Both the position numbers and the translations under genes were made by a program. From NCBI GenBank assembly GCA_019694835.1, contig JAIBBE010000083.1, positions 1 to 64,000 of the forward strand: DNA of 64,000 nt. The letters run 5' to 3'. The notes under the pieces are model-generated. The model worked only from the letters and a program-made list of their open reading frames with translations, had not been told where the DNA came from and did not search any database. This DNA comes from Fimbriimonadaceae bacterium (lineage in GTDB: Bacteria > Armatimonadota > Fimbriimonadia > Fimbriimonadales > Fimbriimonadaceae). Positions 51,863 to 59,998 of this stretch are shown one piece after another; position 1 is the first letter of the stretch; each line of letters starts with the position of its first letter.

Positions 51863-53764
51863 GTGACGACGCTTGGAACGAAGGTCAGGCTGCTCGATGC
51901 CCATACCGTGAATCAAATCGCGGCGGGCGAGGTCGTCGAGCGTCCGGCGTCGGTGGTCAAGGAACTCGTCGAAAACGCCCTCGACGCGGGGGCGCGGCGC
52001 ATTGAAGTCGACCTCGAAAGTGCGGGGCGACGCCTGATTCGGGTCGCCGATGACGGGGTCGGTATGTCGCTCGCCGATGCCCAGACCGCGCTTCAGCGGC
52101 ATGCAACGTCGAAGATCGAGCGGGTGGAGGATTTGGGAGCGGTGACCACGCTCGGCTTCCGGGGAGAAGCCTTGCCATCGATTGCCTCGGTGTCGAGAAT
52201 GACGCTGTCGACCGGCGAAACCGATGGGCTGCGCCATGTGTTGGTGATCGATGGCGGCAAGGTCGAGGCGGTGACAGGCGCGGCTGGGCCACGCGGGACC
52301 ACCGTCACGATTGAGGATCTGTTCTTCAACACACCGGCGCGGCTGAAGTTCCTCAAGACGGATGGGACCGAACTGGCGACGTGTGTTGAGGCGCTATCCA
52401 AGTATGTGCTGGCCAATCCGGATGTGGCGTTTTCGCTGCGCCACGGGGGGTCGGTGCTGTTGAGTTCGACCGGAAGCGGCGATTTGTTGACCACGATCAG
52501 TGAGGTGTGGGGCCGCGATCTTGCCCGCACGCTGGCCGAAATCGATGGCTTCAGCAATGGTCTGCGGGTGCGCGGATTTGTGAGCCCGCCCCATGTCACC
52601 AAGCCCACCCGGGCCTATCAGTGGATCTATGTGAATGGCCGTCCGATCAAGTCGCGTTCGCTGGGGGCTGCGATTGACCAGGCGTACCGATCGCTGACGC
52701 CGGAACGGCGTTTTCCTCTGGCCGCGTTGATGCTCGACATCGACCCGGCTCGGGTGGATATGAACGTCTCGCCGACCAAGAGCGAGGTCAAGTTTCAGCA
52801 CGAGGGGCAGGCGTTCGACGGCGTTCGGCATGCGATCAAGGCAGCGCTGATGGCGCATGGGATGGTGCCGAGCGCGGCGGACGTGGCCAAGGCGAATGAG
52901 GCGTTGAGTGGCTATGCGGCGGTTCCGGGCATGCAGGCGGCCGAGCAGGTGCCCTTGTTCGATGCGGCGGCACCGTTGCTAGGCGCATGGCTGATTCACG
53001 GAGGCCTGCAGGGAGTTCAGTCGCACGAGAACGGTTCGGGCCCGGGCCACCCGCCACCCGCCACCGGCCACCCGCTACCCGATTCGTTCCCTGACTCCGG
53101 TTATTCCCCGCCCGATTCCCCCTCGTTCCCCGCACCCCGCCACCCGCTACCCGATTCAGAACCCGGCTTCCAAGGCGGCGACCTGCTCGACGGTCTCCGC
53201 ATTTTGGGCCAGCTCTTCTCGACCTTCATCATCGCCGAGAACCGGCGCGGGCTGCTCATCATCGATCAGCACGTGGCCCATGAGCGGATTCTCTACGAGA
53301 TGCTGCGCAACACGCGGGGGGCGTCGCCGATTGAGAAGCAGTCGCTGCTTGCCCCGGAGACGCTGCACCTGGACCGGCGCTCGGCGGAGCTGCTGCTAGA
53401 GCAGATGGACGAGGTTCGGGCGCTGGGGTTTGACATTGACCCGTTTGGGGGCGAAAGTTTCCTCGTGCGCTCAGCTCCGGCGGCATTGAAGGGCAAGAAC
53501 CCGGTGAAGGTGCTGCGCGACTTCGTCGAGGAACTGGTGGAGGGGACGGGAGCCGGGCGGGTAGCGCCCACCCGCGACGCGATCTTAATCATGTGCTCGT
53601 GCAAGATGGCGATCAAGGCGGGCGATCCGATGAGCCACGCCGAGATGGAGAAGCTGATCGTGGACCTCGCCGCGACCGAGAATCCCTATCTGTGTCCGCA
53701 TGGCCGGCCGATCACGATTGTGCTGTCGCGCGGCGACCTGTTGCGGAAGTTCAAGAGGGCGTAG
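51863..53764 (+). CDS. mutL: DNA mismatch repair protein MutL
   Basis: A 633-residue MutL. The N-terminal GHKL ATPase has VNQIAAGEVVERPASVVKEL, DAGARRIEVDL and GFRGEALPSIASVSRM, then VNGRPIKSRSLGAAID. The C-terminal dimerisation/endonuclease domain has DQHVAHERILYE (the DQHA-x2-E-x4-E metal site, with Ala to Val), MCSCKMAIKAGD and CPHGRPITIV, so it is probably the nicking type used without MutH. The linker at about 385-435 consists of heptad-like residues (PPPATGHPLPDS, PAPRHPLPDSEP) encoded by heptanucleotide repeats. GTG start at 51863, 6 nt after the -10. The stop is followed at once by a 105-bp heptamer array. Confidence 0.95.
   Translation: MTTLGTKVRLLDAHTVNQIAAGEVVERPASVVKELVENALDAGARRIEVDLESAGRRLIRVADDGVGMSLADAQTALQRHATSKIERVEDLGAVTTLGFRGEALPSIASVSRMTLSTGETDGLRHVLVIDGGKVEAVTGAAGPRGTTVTIEDLFFNTPARLKFLKTDGTELATCVEALSKYVLANPDVAFSLRHGGSVLLSSTGSGDLLTTISEVWGRDLARTLAEIDGFSNGLRVRGFVSPPHVTKPTRAYQWIYVNGRPIKSRSLGAAIDQAYRSLTPERRFPLAALMLDIDPARVDMNVSPTKSEVKFQHEGQAFDGVRHAIKAALMAHGMVPSAADVAKANEALSGYAAVPGMQAAEQVPLFDAAAPLLGAWLIHGGLQGVQSHENGSGPGHPPPATGHPLPDSFPDSGYSPPDSPSFPAPRHPLPDSEPGFQGGDLLDGLRILGQLFSTFIIAENRRGLLIIDQHVAHERILYEMLRNTRGASPIEKQSLLAPETLHLDRRSAELLLEQMDEVRALGFDIDPFGGESFLVRSAPAALKGKNPVKVLRDFVEELVEGTGAGRVAPTRDAILIMCSCKMAIKAGDPMSHAEMEKLIVDLAATENPYLCPHGRPITIVLSRGDLLRKFKRA
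53040..53155 (+). repeat. heptanucleotide repeats inside mutL
   Basis: CCACCCGCCACCCGCCACCG and CACCCGCTACCCGATTC show CCCG-based heptamers. Because 7 is not a multiple of 3, every third heptamer restores the frame, giving the Pro-rich linker. A second block at about 53134-53155 repeats CCCGCTACCCGATTC. Confidence 0.85.
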
Positions 53765-53765
53765 A

Positions 53766-53870
53766 GTGGGTAGTGGGTAGTGGGTAGTGGGTAGTGGGTA
53801 GTGGGTAGTGGGTAGTGGGTAGTGGGTAGTGGGTAGTGGGTAGTGGGTAGTGGGTAGTGGGTAGTGGGGA
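53766..53870. repeat. heptanucleotide tandem array (GGGTAGT)n
   Basis: About fifteen perfect copies of GGGTAGT directly after the mutL stop, running into the start region of prmC. The regular GGG triplets separated by TAGT make a G-quadruplex-forming motif in the mutL-prmC transcript and on the coding DNA strand. Confidence 0.97.
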
Positions 53871-54745
53871 GTGGCGTCGGAATTAGCTTAGGCGCTTGGA
53901 TAACGCAAGCGGCGCAGAGGCTCGAACGCGCGGGCATTGAGTCGCCTCGCTTGGAAGCCACCGTGTTGGCAGCGCACGCTTTTGGATGGACGCGGAGTGA
54001 GGTGCTCGGCCGTCTGTTTGATCCAATCCCTTCAGGTTCGGAAATTGAGGCCCTCCTGGAACGTCGGCTCCAACGCGAACCGCTGGCCTACTTGTTGGGC
54101 CAACGGGAATTCTATTGCCGAACGTTCCAAGTCGGACCTGGCGTGCTCATCCCCCGCCAGGAGACGGAGGTGCTGGTTGAGGCTGCGCTTGAGGTTGCGC
54201 CACAGCGTTCGCGCGTTGCTGACCTAGGGACCGGCTCCGGATGCATCGGAATCACCCTCGCCCTTGAGCGGCCCGACCTGCAGGTCACGCTGATCGACCT
54301 CTCTCCGGATGCCCTCTCCATTGCCCGTCGCAATGCCGAACAGCTCGGGGCTAAGGTCGAGATTCATGAGGGCGATGGTATCGAGTTCTTTGAGGCTTCC
54401 GTAAGCGCGCCTCCATCCGTGGGAGGATGGAGGCATAGGGATAAGGCGGCCTTCGACCTCGTGGTCACCAATCCTCCCTACGTCGCTTTTGGAGACCCCC
54501 TGCCCCCCGAAGTGGCCGACCATGAACCGGCCCTGGCCCTCTACGCGGGCGAAGACGGGATGGCGTTCTACCGGCGGCTGGCGGCGAGTTCGGCTCCTTG
54601 GGTCCTTACCGAGATTGGGGACGGGCAATCGGCGGCTGTCGCTGGTGTCTTCGAGGGGCATGGCTGGCGGCTCCTATCGGCCCGGAATGACTTGTCGGGT
54701 ACCCCAAGAGTGCTTGAGTTTCGCAGAGGTGGACTGAATACCTGA
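53864..54745 (+). CDS. prmC: peptide chain release factor N5-glutamine methyltransferase
   Basis: A 293-residue PrmC that methylates the GGQ glutamine of release factors. The N-terminal helical domain (AWITQAAQRLERAGIESPRL) is followed by the SAM-binding VADLGTGSGCIGITLALERP and the catalytic NPPYV near residue 203. About 15 extra residues (SVSAPPSVGGWRHR) just before FDLVVTNPPY come from a copy of repeat family D read in frame. No ATG is available; the GTG at 53864 lies at the end of the heptamer array, so the start is uncertain. Confidence 0.9.
   Translation: MGSGVGISLGAWITQAAQRLERAGIESPRLEATVLAAHAFGWTRSEVLGRLFDPIPSGSEIEALLERRLQREPLAYLLGQREFYCRTFQVGPGVLIPRQETEVLVEAALEVAPQRSRVADLGTGSGCIGITLALERPDLQVTLIDLSPDALSIARRNAEQLGAKVEIHEGDGIEFFEASVSAPPSVGGWRHRDKAAFDLVVTNPPYVAFGDPLPPEVADHEPALALYAGEDGMAFYRRLAASSAPWVLTEIGDGQSAAVAGVFEGHGWRLLSARNDLSGTPRVLEFRRGGLNT
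54395..54440. repeat. palindromic element family D, copy D1, inside prmC
   Basis: GCGCCTCCATCCGTGGGAGG followed by ATGGAGGCATAGGG: a palindrome centred on CCGTGG. Almost identical to D2 at 55556-55600 (about 44 bp shared). Read in frame by prmC as about 15 codons. Confidence 0.92.
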
Positions 54746-54827
54746 GCAACCGGCAATCCAGGTGGTCCGTGGCGGTTGCGGCGTGCAACCCGGTGACCGC
54801 GGATATCCTCTGCGACCACTGCGTTCG

Positions 54828-54853
54828 TTGGCGTGAGAAGAATCTCACGCCAA
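54828..54853. repeat. perfect hairpin in the prmC-def gap
   Basis: TTGGCGTGAGA pairs with TCTCACGCCAA (11 bp, loop AGAA), followed by GGACGCCAAGG, which repeats part of the arm. The gap 54746-54953 otherwise holds only the def promoter. No T run, so this looks like a repeat element rather than a terminator. Confidence 0.75.
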
Positions 54854-54939
54854 GGACGCCAAGGTCCGCAACGATAAGCGACCTTGTCGAGTGGGTCTCA
54901 GACCCCCTACCGTCGAAATTGCGCACCCGGGCCGCCTGC

Positions 54940-54945
54940 CATAAT
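54940..54945 (+). promoter_or_regulatory. -10-like hexamer CATAAT, 8 nt before def
   Basis: CATAAT lies 8 nt before the ATG at 54954, with TTGCGC 15 nt further upstream as a possible -35. No Shine-Dalgarno is present. Confidence 0.45.
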
Positions 54946-54953
54946 CTCAGCCG

Positions 54954-55490
54954 ATGGATATCGTCGTTCCTGACGAGTTCAAGTATCTTTACGTCCACAG
55001 CGCGGCTCGGCCCATCCTCAAGGTGCCGAACGAGGTGCTGCGCCAACCGGCCCGCGAGATCACGCGGATCGCGCCCAAGCACGGGAAGCTCATTGACGAC
55101 ATGATCCGTATGATGCGGATGGCCAATGGGATTGGTCTGGCGGCACCCCAGATCGGCGTGCTCGAACGGATCGTCGTGATCGCCCCGACCGGCATGCGCC
55201 CGACCCCGCTCGTCAACCCCGTCATCACCGAACGCGAGGGCTCGATGATCGGTCAGGAAGGCTGCCTCAGTATCCCGGGCCTCTATGGCGATGTCGAGCG
55301 GGCGGCGAGGGTTACGGTCGAGGCCTTCGACCGCAAGGGTCGCCCGATCGCGTTCGAGATGGAAGGCATGCCCGCCCGCGTCGTTCAGCATGAGATCGAC
55401 CACCTCGACGGGATCTTGTTCATCGACAGGGTCGACGAGGCGACGCTGCATTGGCAGCACCCCGACGGCTCGTCGGACGAAGCGGAGTGA
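54954..55490 (+). CDS. def: peptide deformylase
   Basis: A 178-residue deformylase that removes the formyl group from new proteins. All three metal/active-site motifs are present: GIGLAAPQIG (residues 58-67), EGCLSIPG, and HEIDHLDGILF near residue 145, with its two His zinc/iron ligands and Glu. fmt, the gene for the opposite reaction, follows after a repeat-filled gap of about 380 bp. Confidence 0.97.
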   Translation: MDIVVPDEFKYLYVHSAARPILKVPNEVLRQPAREITRIAPKHGKLIDDMIRMMRMANGIGLAAPQIGVLERIVVIAPTGMRPTPLVNPVITEREGSMIGQEGCLSIPGLYGDVERAARVTVEAFDRKGRPIAFEMEGMPARVVQHEIDHLDGILFIDRVDEATLHWQHPDGSSDEAE

Positions 55491-55501
55491 CGAACTCGTT
55501 C

Positions 55502-55838
55502 CGTTCCCCCTCTCCCACTCCGATGGGGGAGGGTTGGGGAGGCGGCTTTCCGGGTGCTTCCGTATGCGCGCCTCCATCCGTGGGAGGATGGAGGCATGGG
55601 CGCCGATCGTCATCCCGAGTCCGGCCCGGCCGTACCGCTGGCATCCTGCCGGCATCCGGTTGCCGCTCGTTTCGAAGTTCGCCGCCAGACCTCTCCCCCA
55701 ACCCCTCTCCTCCGCCACAAGGGTTTCCGTTGGCCGAGTCTTCGGGGCGCAGGAGAGTGGAGCCTTGGACGGCCGGCATCCTTCCGGCCACTCGTCGCGA
55801 GTTTTCCGCTAGCGGTGCCGGCAGGATGCCAGCGGTAC
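55502..55838. repeat. composite cluster of palindromic elements A3, D2, C4, B3 and C5
   Basis: The whole 380-bp gap between def and fmt is made of repeats in this order: A3 (55502-55544), D2 (55556-55600), C4 (55632-55655), B3 (55690-55763) and C5 (55813-55838). C4 and C5 are inverted arms and could pair across B3. No gene is seen in the gap. It is the densest repeat region of the window. Confidence 0.88.
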
Positions 55839-55869
55839 GATCGAGGGATGGCGTGATTGGAGAATTCCC

Positions 55870-56784
55870 GTGCGGCTGATTTACTTCGGAACTGCCGACT
55901 TCGCAGTTCCCGCCCTGCGCGCCATCGCTGACTCCGTTGTGCTCGTGGTGAGCCAACCCGACCGCCCGACCGGGCGAGGCCTCAAACTCCAAGCATCCCC
56001 CGTCAAGCAAGCTGCGCTCCAATTGGGGCTGCCGATCGAAACGCCGGAGAAGTGCCGGGCTCCCGAATTCGTCGAACGGCTGAGAGCGGAACACGCTGAC
56101 GCCCTCCTCGTCGCCGCGTACGGCCAAATCCTCAGCCCAGCCGTCCTCGACTCGGCGAAGCGGGGAGGCATCAACCTCCACGGCTCGATCCTGCCTGAAT
56201 ACCGGGGGGCAGCCCCAATCCAGCGTGCGATCCTCGATGGCAAGACCGAGACCGGCGTCACCCTGATGCAGATGGACAAAGGGATGGACACGGGCGACAT
56301 GATCGCGATCACCCGCACGCCGATTGGACCGGACGAGACAGCCGGGATGCTGACGCCGCGACTGGCCGAGATCGCCGCTGAATTGGCGAGGGAGTGGATG
56401 CCAAAGATCGTGGCGGGTGAGTATCCGCGCACCTCCCAAGACTCGGAACACGCGACGATGGCACCGAAAGTGACGAAGGCCGAGGCCGAAATACGGTTCG
56501 AACGGTCCGCAGGCGACGAGTACAACCGATTCCGCGCCTTCACCCCGGCTCCTGGCGCGTACCTGCTGGTGGGTGAGGCTCCGGTCAAGCTCCTCGAACT
56601 CGCCCGGGTCGAAGGCTCGGGCCAACCCGGCACCCTCATCGCAATCAACCCCGAGCCCGTCGTCGCCTTCATCCAAGGGGCCCTGAGCTTCCCACGGGTT
56701 CAGCCAGCCGGCAAAGCGGCGATGTCAGGACGCGACTGGGTGAATGGGCTGCGGATGAAAGTGGGCGACCGCCTCGGCCCATAA
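55870..56784 (+). CDS. fmt: methionyl-tRNA formyltransferase
   Basis: A 304-residue Fmt. MRLIYFGTADFAVPALRAIA is the usual start, and SQPDRPTGRGLKLQASPVK and NLHGSILPEYRGAAPIQRAI carry the tetrahydrofolate-binding and catalytic (Asn, His, Asp) residues. The C-terminal OB-like domain starts near residue 205. It formylates initiator Met-tRNA. GTG start at 55870 with a GGAG site. Confidence 0.96.
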   Translation: MRLIYFGTADFAVPALRAIADSVVLVVSQPDRPTGRGLKLQASPVKQAALQLGLPIETPEKCRAPEFVERLRAEHADALLVAAYGQILSPAVLDSAKRGGINLHGSILPEYRGAAPIQRAILDGKTETGVTLMQMDKGMDTGDMIAITRTPIGPDETAGMLTPRLAEIAAELAREWMPKIVAGEYPRTSQDSEHATMAPKVTKAEAEIRFERSAGDEYNRFRAFTPAPGAYLLVGEAPVKLLELARVEGSGQPGTLIAINPEPVVAFIQGALSFPRVQPAGKAAMSGRDWVNGLRMKVGDRLGP

Positions 56785-56790
56785 TGGCCC

Positions 56791-57951
56791 ATGTTCTGGA
56801 CCGCACTGGTTGGCCTCCTCATGCACACTCAAGCTTTCGATGTCACCACCCTCGAATCGGCGATTCGCCAAGATCCCAAAGCGGCGGCGACCATGATCCG
56901 TCAGCGCATCAAGGAAGACGAGCTGAATCAAGGTGCCAGCCCGATCGACTCGGGCCTCAAAGTGCTCTTCGCCATTCAAGTTGCTGGCGAACACAACGTG
57001 CGCGTCCTTAGCGACGGCAAGCTCCTCACAGCCCTGACGAACCTCGGCGACGGCCTCTACGCCTCGGTCGCCAATCTCAAAGACGGCGACGGCTTCTTTG
57101 CCTCCTACCAAGTCGACGACGCGATCAAGCGAGACCGCCTGCCCGTCGAGGTCTACACGCCGAATCCCGCTGTCCAGTCCCCGCCTGGGGGTCGCAAGGG
57201 CGAGCTTCGGGCGATGGGCGAATTCAAGAGCACGGTCTACCCGGGCACGACGCGGCAGTGGTACATCTATCTGCCGCCGAATCTCGAGCCAACCCAACCC
57301 TATCCCGTGCTCATCGCTCAAGACGCGCAGTGGGATCGCGAGTGGATCGCCAACGGACTCGAAAACTGCGCGCGAACCGGGCGAATCCCGGCGACGGTCG
57401 GCGTGTTCATCGAACCGGGTCAGAGCGAGCCGGGTAAATACACCAACCGCTCGGCCGAATACGATCCCCTCAGTCCCACTTACACGAAGATGCTCCTCGA
57501 CGAAATCCTGCCGCAAGTCGAGAAGCTGGTGCCACTGAGCAAAGACCCGGCCCAGCGCGCGATCACCGGGATGAGCTCGGGCGGGATCTGCAGCTTCAAC
57601 GCTTGCTGGGAACGGCCCGACCAATTCGGCGTCGCGATCAGCTTCATCGGCAGCTTTGCCAACATCGCGAGCGGACCGACGAAGCGCGAAGGCGGCCACA
57701 ATTTCCCGTTCCTCGTTCGAAAGACCGACAAGAAGCCGATCCGGGTCTTCCTCCAAGACGGATCCAACGACCTCGACAACGATCATGGCAACTGGTGGAT
57801 CTGCAACCAGCAGATGGCGGCCGCCCTCAAGTACAAGGGCTACGACGTCGTTTGGGTGCCTGGGAAGGGCTTCCACAGCACCAAGCACGCCCGCCGTATC
57901 TTCGATCAGGCTTTGGTGTGGTGGATGGGGAAGCCAGATAGAGTAGAGTGA
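56791..57951 (+). CDS. exported alpha/beta-hydrolase of the enterochelin esterase-like family
   Basis: A 386-residue protein. Residues 1-15 may be a short signal. A beta-sandwich-like N-terminal region (about 20-150) precedes the Esterase D/Fes-type hydrolase domain: RQWYIYLPPNLEPTQPYPVL, the nucleophile elbow GMSSGG (Ser near 258), acidic residue in VFLQDGSNDLDND, and the final His in PGKGFHSTKHARRIF. This family cleaves siderophore or carbohydrate esters; the substrate is unknown. The CATAAT at 56780-56785 lies 5 nt before its ATG and overlaps the fmt stop. Confidence 0.87.
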   Translation: MFWTALVGLLMHTQAFDVTTLESAIRQDPKAAATMIRQRIKEDELNQGASPIDSGLKVLFAIQVAGEHNVRVLSDGKLLTALTNLGDGLYASVANLKDGDGFFASYQVDDAIKRDRLPVEVYTPNPAVQSPPGGRKGELRAMGEFKSTVYPGTTRQWYIYLPPNLEPTQPYPVLIAQDAQWDREWIANGLENCARTGRIPATVGVFIEPGQSEPGKYTNRSAEYDPLSPTYTKMLLDEILPQVEKLVPLSKDPAQRAITGMSSGGICSFNACWERPDQFGVAISFIGSFANIASGPTKREGGHNFPFLVRKTDKKPIRVFLQDGSNDLDNDHGNWWICNQQMAAALKYKGYDVVWVPGKGFHSTKHARRIFDQALVWWMGKPDRVE

Positions 57952-57955
57952 GCTC

Positions 57956-58387
57956 ATGGTCGAGAACATCCTCGCGATTGCAGGTCCCATCGGCGGACTC
58001 GTGGCGGTCGTCGCCGTGGTCCTGGCCCTCATCGGTCACCTCTATGGTCGCCAGGTTTCCATCGGGCGCGAAACGGTCCGAAAGCTGCGAGTCGGCCTCG
58101 AGCACGACCCGAGTCCAGGTCAGCTCGGCCAGGCCTTGAGACTATGGCCGGAAGCCGCAAAGTACCCGGGCAACAACCAGCGGATCGAACTGGTCAAACA
58201 GGCGAACCTCGACGAGGCGCGCCGGGCCAATCAGTTCGAGTTCGTGAAAGGAGTCGTTCGGATGTGCATTGGCATCGCCTTTTTGGGCGTTGTGCTTTAC
58301 ATCCTGAGCATGATCTTCAAGCCAGGCAAAGCGGTCGAGCCGGAGCCGAAGCCTCAGGTTCGACTCTCGATTTCCCGGTCCGCATGA
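57956..58387 (+). CDS. small membrane protein of unknown function
   Basis: A 143-residue protein with two membrane helices: one near the N-terminus (IGGLVAVVAVVLALIGHLYG) and one near residue 105-125 (MCIGIAFLGVVLYILSMIF), with a soluble helical segment between them. No family recognised. It lies between the esterase and the EEP gene and its stop overlaps the next start as ATGA. Confidence 0.7.
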   Translation: MVENILAIAGPIGGLVAVVAVVLALIGHLYGRQVSIGRETVRKLRVGLEHDPSPGQLGQALRLWPEAAKYPGNNQRIELVKQANLDEARRANQFEFVKGVVRMCIGIAFLGVVLYILSMIFKPGKAVEPEPKPQVRLSISRSA

Positions 58388-59310
58388 TTTGGATTGCCGC
58401 CGCCGTGATCGCCTCGACTCCGCTCCGGCTCCCCTCTCCTGCGCCCGTATGCTTACCATGCAACTGGGAGTCTCGCGGCGGAGGAGAGGGGTTGGGGGAG
58501 AGGTCTTGCCTTGAATTGCAGTCAGGCTGTTGCGATGTGACCGCCGAGACCAATCTCAAGGTAATGACCTACAACGTGCGCTATGCCACCGCGCCCGATG
58601 GCGCCAATGCCTGGCCGAATCGTCGGGAGGCCCTATTGGCCCTAGTCAAAAAGCACGACCCGGACGTTCTTGGGGTTCAGGAGGCTCTCTCCAGCCAAAT
58701 CGACGAGATCCAAGCCGTCCTCCCGGATCATGAGCGGGTCGGGGTGGGTCGGGACGACGGACTGAGGAAGGGCGAGTATAGCGCGCTCTTCACTCGTCGA
58801 TCGAAGCTAGGGCTGCGCGAAGGCGGGACCCGCTGGATCAGCGACGAGCCGCTCAAGCCCGGCTCCCTCGCTCCCGGTGCCCGCATCACGAGGGTGTTCG
58901 CCTGGGGCGAGTACTTTCTGGCCGATGGTCGCCGCGTGCTGATCATGGGGTGTCACTTGGATCACGAGTCGAACGAAGCGCGACTGATGGGGGCTCGGCA
59001 CATGCGGGCCTTTGCCGAATCGCGCCCCGACTTGCCGTGCATCATCCTCGGTGACTTCAACTGCTCCTTCGTGAGCCAGCCCATCGACGCGATGCTCGCC
59101 GGCAACCAGTTTTCCGCCTGCAAGCCAGCCAACGGGCCCTTCGGAACGTTCACCGCGTTCAAGCCCGAAGACGTGAACGGTCCGATGATCGATCATATTT
59201 TCATTGACAAGCGATGGTCGCAGGTGAGCGCGGAGATAGATCGGACCTTGGTCGAAGGGCGGACGCCGAGCGACCACTTCCCGGTCATCGCGCGAATCAG
59301 CTTGAAGTGA
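58384..59310 (+). CDS. endonuclease/exonuclease/phosphatase (EEP) family protein
   Basis: A 308-residue EEP-fold hydrolase. From LKVMTYNVRYATAPDGANAW the fold is clear, with DVLGVQEA (catalytic Glu), HLDHESNEAR, CIILGDFNCSF (Asp-Asn), and the final SDHFPVIARI (Asp-His). Such enzymes cleave phosphodiesters or phosphates of nucleic acids or lipids. The first 60 residues do not match the family: after MIWIAAAVIASTPLRL they translate repeat B4. An alternative start, ATG 58564, would leave B4 as leader DNA. ATGA overlap with the upstream gene supports 58384. Confidence 0.87.
   Translation: MIWIAAAVIASTPLRLPSPAPVCLPCNWESRGGGEGLGERSCLELQSGCCDVTAETNLKVMTYNVRYATAPDGANAWPNRREALLALVKKHDPDVLGVQEALSSQIDEIQAVLPDHERVGVGRDDGLRKGEYSALFTRRSKLGLREGGTRWISDEPLKPGSLAPGARITRVFAWGEYFLADGRRVLIMGCHLDHESNEARLMGARHMRAFAESRPDLPCIILGDFNCSFVSQPIDAMLAGNQFSACKPANGPFGTFTAFKPEDVNGPMIDHIFIDKRWSQVSAEIDRTLVEGRTPSDHFPVIARISLK
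58427..58503. repeat. palindromic element family B, copy B4
   Basis: Arms GGCTCCCCTCTCCTGCGCCC and GGAGGAGAGGGGTTGGGGGA, about 77 bp, open in the frame of the EEP gene. Confidence 0.88.
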
Positions 59311-59327
59311 GCATCGGACCCGGAGGC

Positions 59328-59373
59328 CCCTCGCCCCCAGCCCCTCTCCGCCATTCATCGGGGAGAGGGGAGT
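59328..59373. repeat. palindromic element family A, copy A4
   Basis: CCCTCGCCCCCAGCCCCTCT then GGGGAGAGGGGAGTC. It lies between the convergent EEP and TMEM175-like genes. Confidence 0.85.
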
Positions 59374-59380
59374 CTGAAGA

Positions 59381-59998
59381 CTAAGTCCCGACGTGGCGGA
59401 TCGACTTCATGGTCAGCGGAAGCACGAAGATGATGGCCAGAAAGATGTACAGCGCGTTGGCACCCATGGCCAGCGAAACCACCCCGGCGATGAGCGCGAC
59501 GATCGGGAGGATCAGCCGGATGCGCAGGACCATCACCAAAGTCTCGGGGGTTAAGGGTGAGGCGAGGAGTCGGCTGTCTTTGGAAGCGTAGAGCCAGCCC
59601 CATAAGTCGATGATGCCGATCAAAAAGAAAAGCCCGCAGTACGCAACCGCTGCGATCGTTTCGCCCGGGTAATCGCCGACCAAGTTGGTGGCAACCGGCA
59701 CGAGCGCGACCAGGGCGAGCGAAGTCAGGCTGATGCCAAGGAACACCCGGTCGACCCTCGCGATTTCGTTGAACCGGGCGTGGTGACCGATCCACGACTT
59801 GCTCAGGATGAGGAAGCTGAGGAAGTACAGGAAAACGGTGTTCCCCATCTTCACGAACGCCACCATGAAGTCGGCATGGTCGAGGCCTTCGGGGATCTTG
59901 ATATCCAAGACCATTAAGGTCATGACGATCGCAAACACACCGTCGGTCAGGGTGAGCAGCCGTCCCGCTTCCCACGTCACGAGGGGTTCCTTGGCCAC
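59381..59998 (-). CDS. TMEM175/DUF1211-like potassium channel family protein
   Basis: A 205-residue membrane protein with six predicted helices. The first helix contains LTDGVFAIVMTLMVLDIKIP, matching the (F)SDG-V-x-A-I signature of TMEM175-type K+ channels, followed by IPEGL. The usual Phe before SDG is Leu-Thr here. GTG start right after the serA stop (TAAGTG), so it is translated from the serA transcript. Function inferred from family only. Confidence 0.82.
   Translation of the reverse strand: MAKEPLVTWEAGRLLTLTDGVFAIVMTLMVLDIKIPEGLDHADFMVAFVKMGNTVFLYFLSFLILSKSWIGHHARFNEIARVDRVFLGISLTSLALVALVPVATNLVGDYPGETIAAVAYCGLFFLIGIIDLWGWLYASKDSRLLASPLTPETLVMVLRIRLILPIVALIAGVVSLAMGANALYIFLAIIFVLPLTMKSIRHVGT

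Noticed and set aside
54828..54853. Rho-independent terminator after prmC
   Set aside because: The stem is perfect but no T run follows; the trailing CACGCCAAGGACGCCAAGG repeats suggest a dispersed repeat instead.
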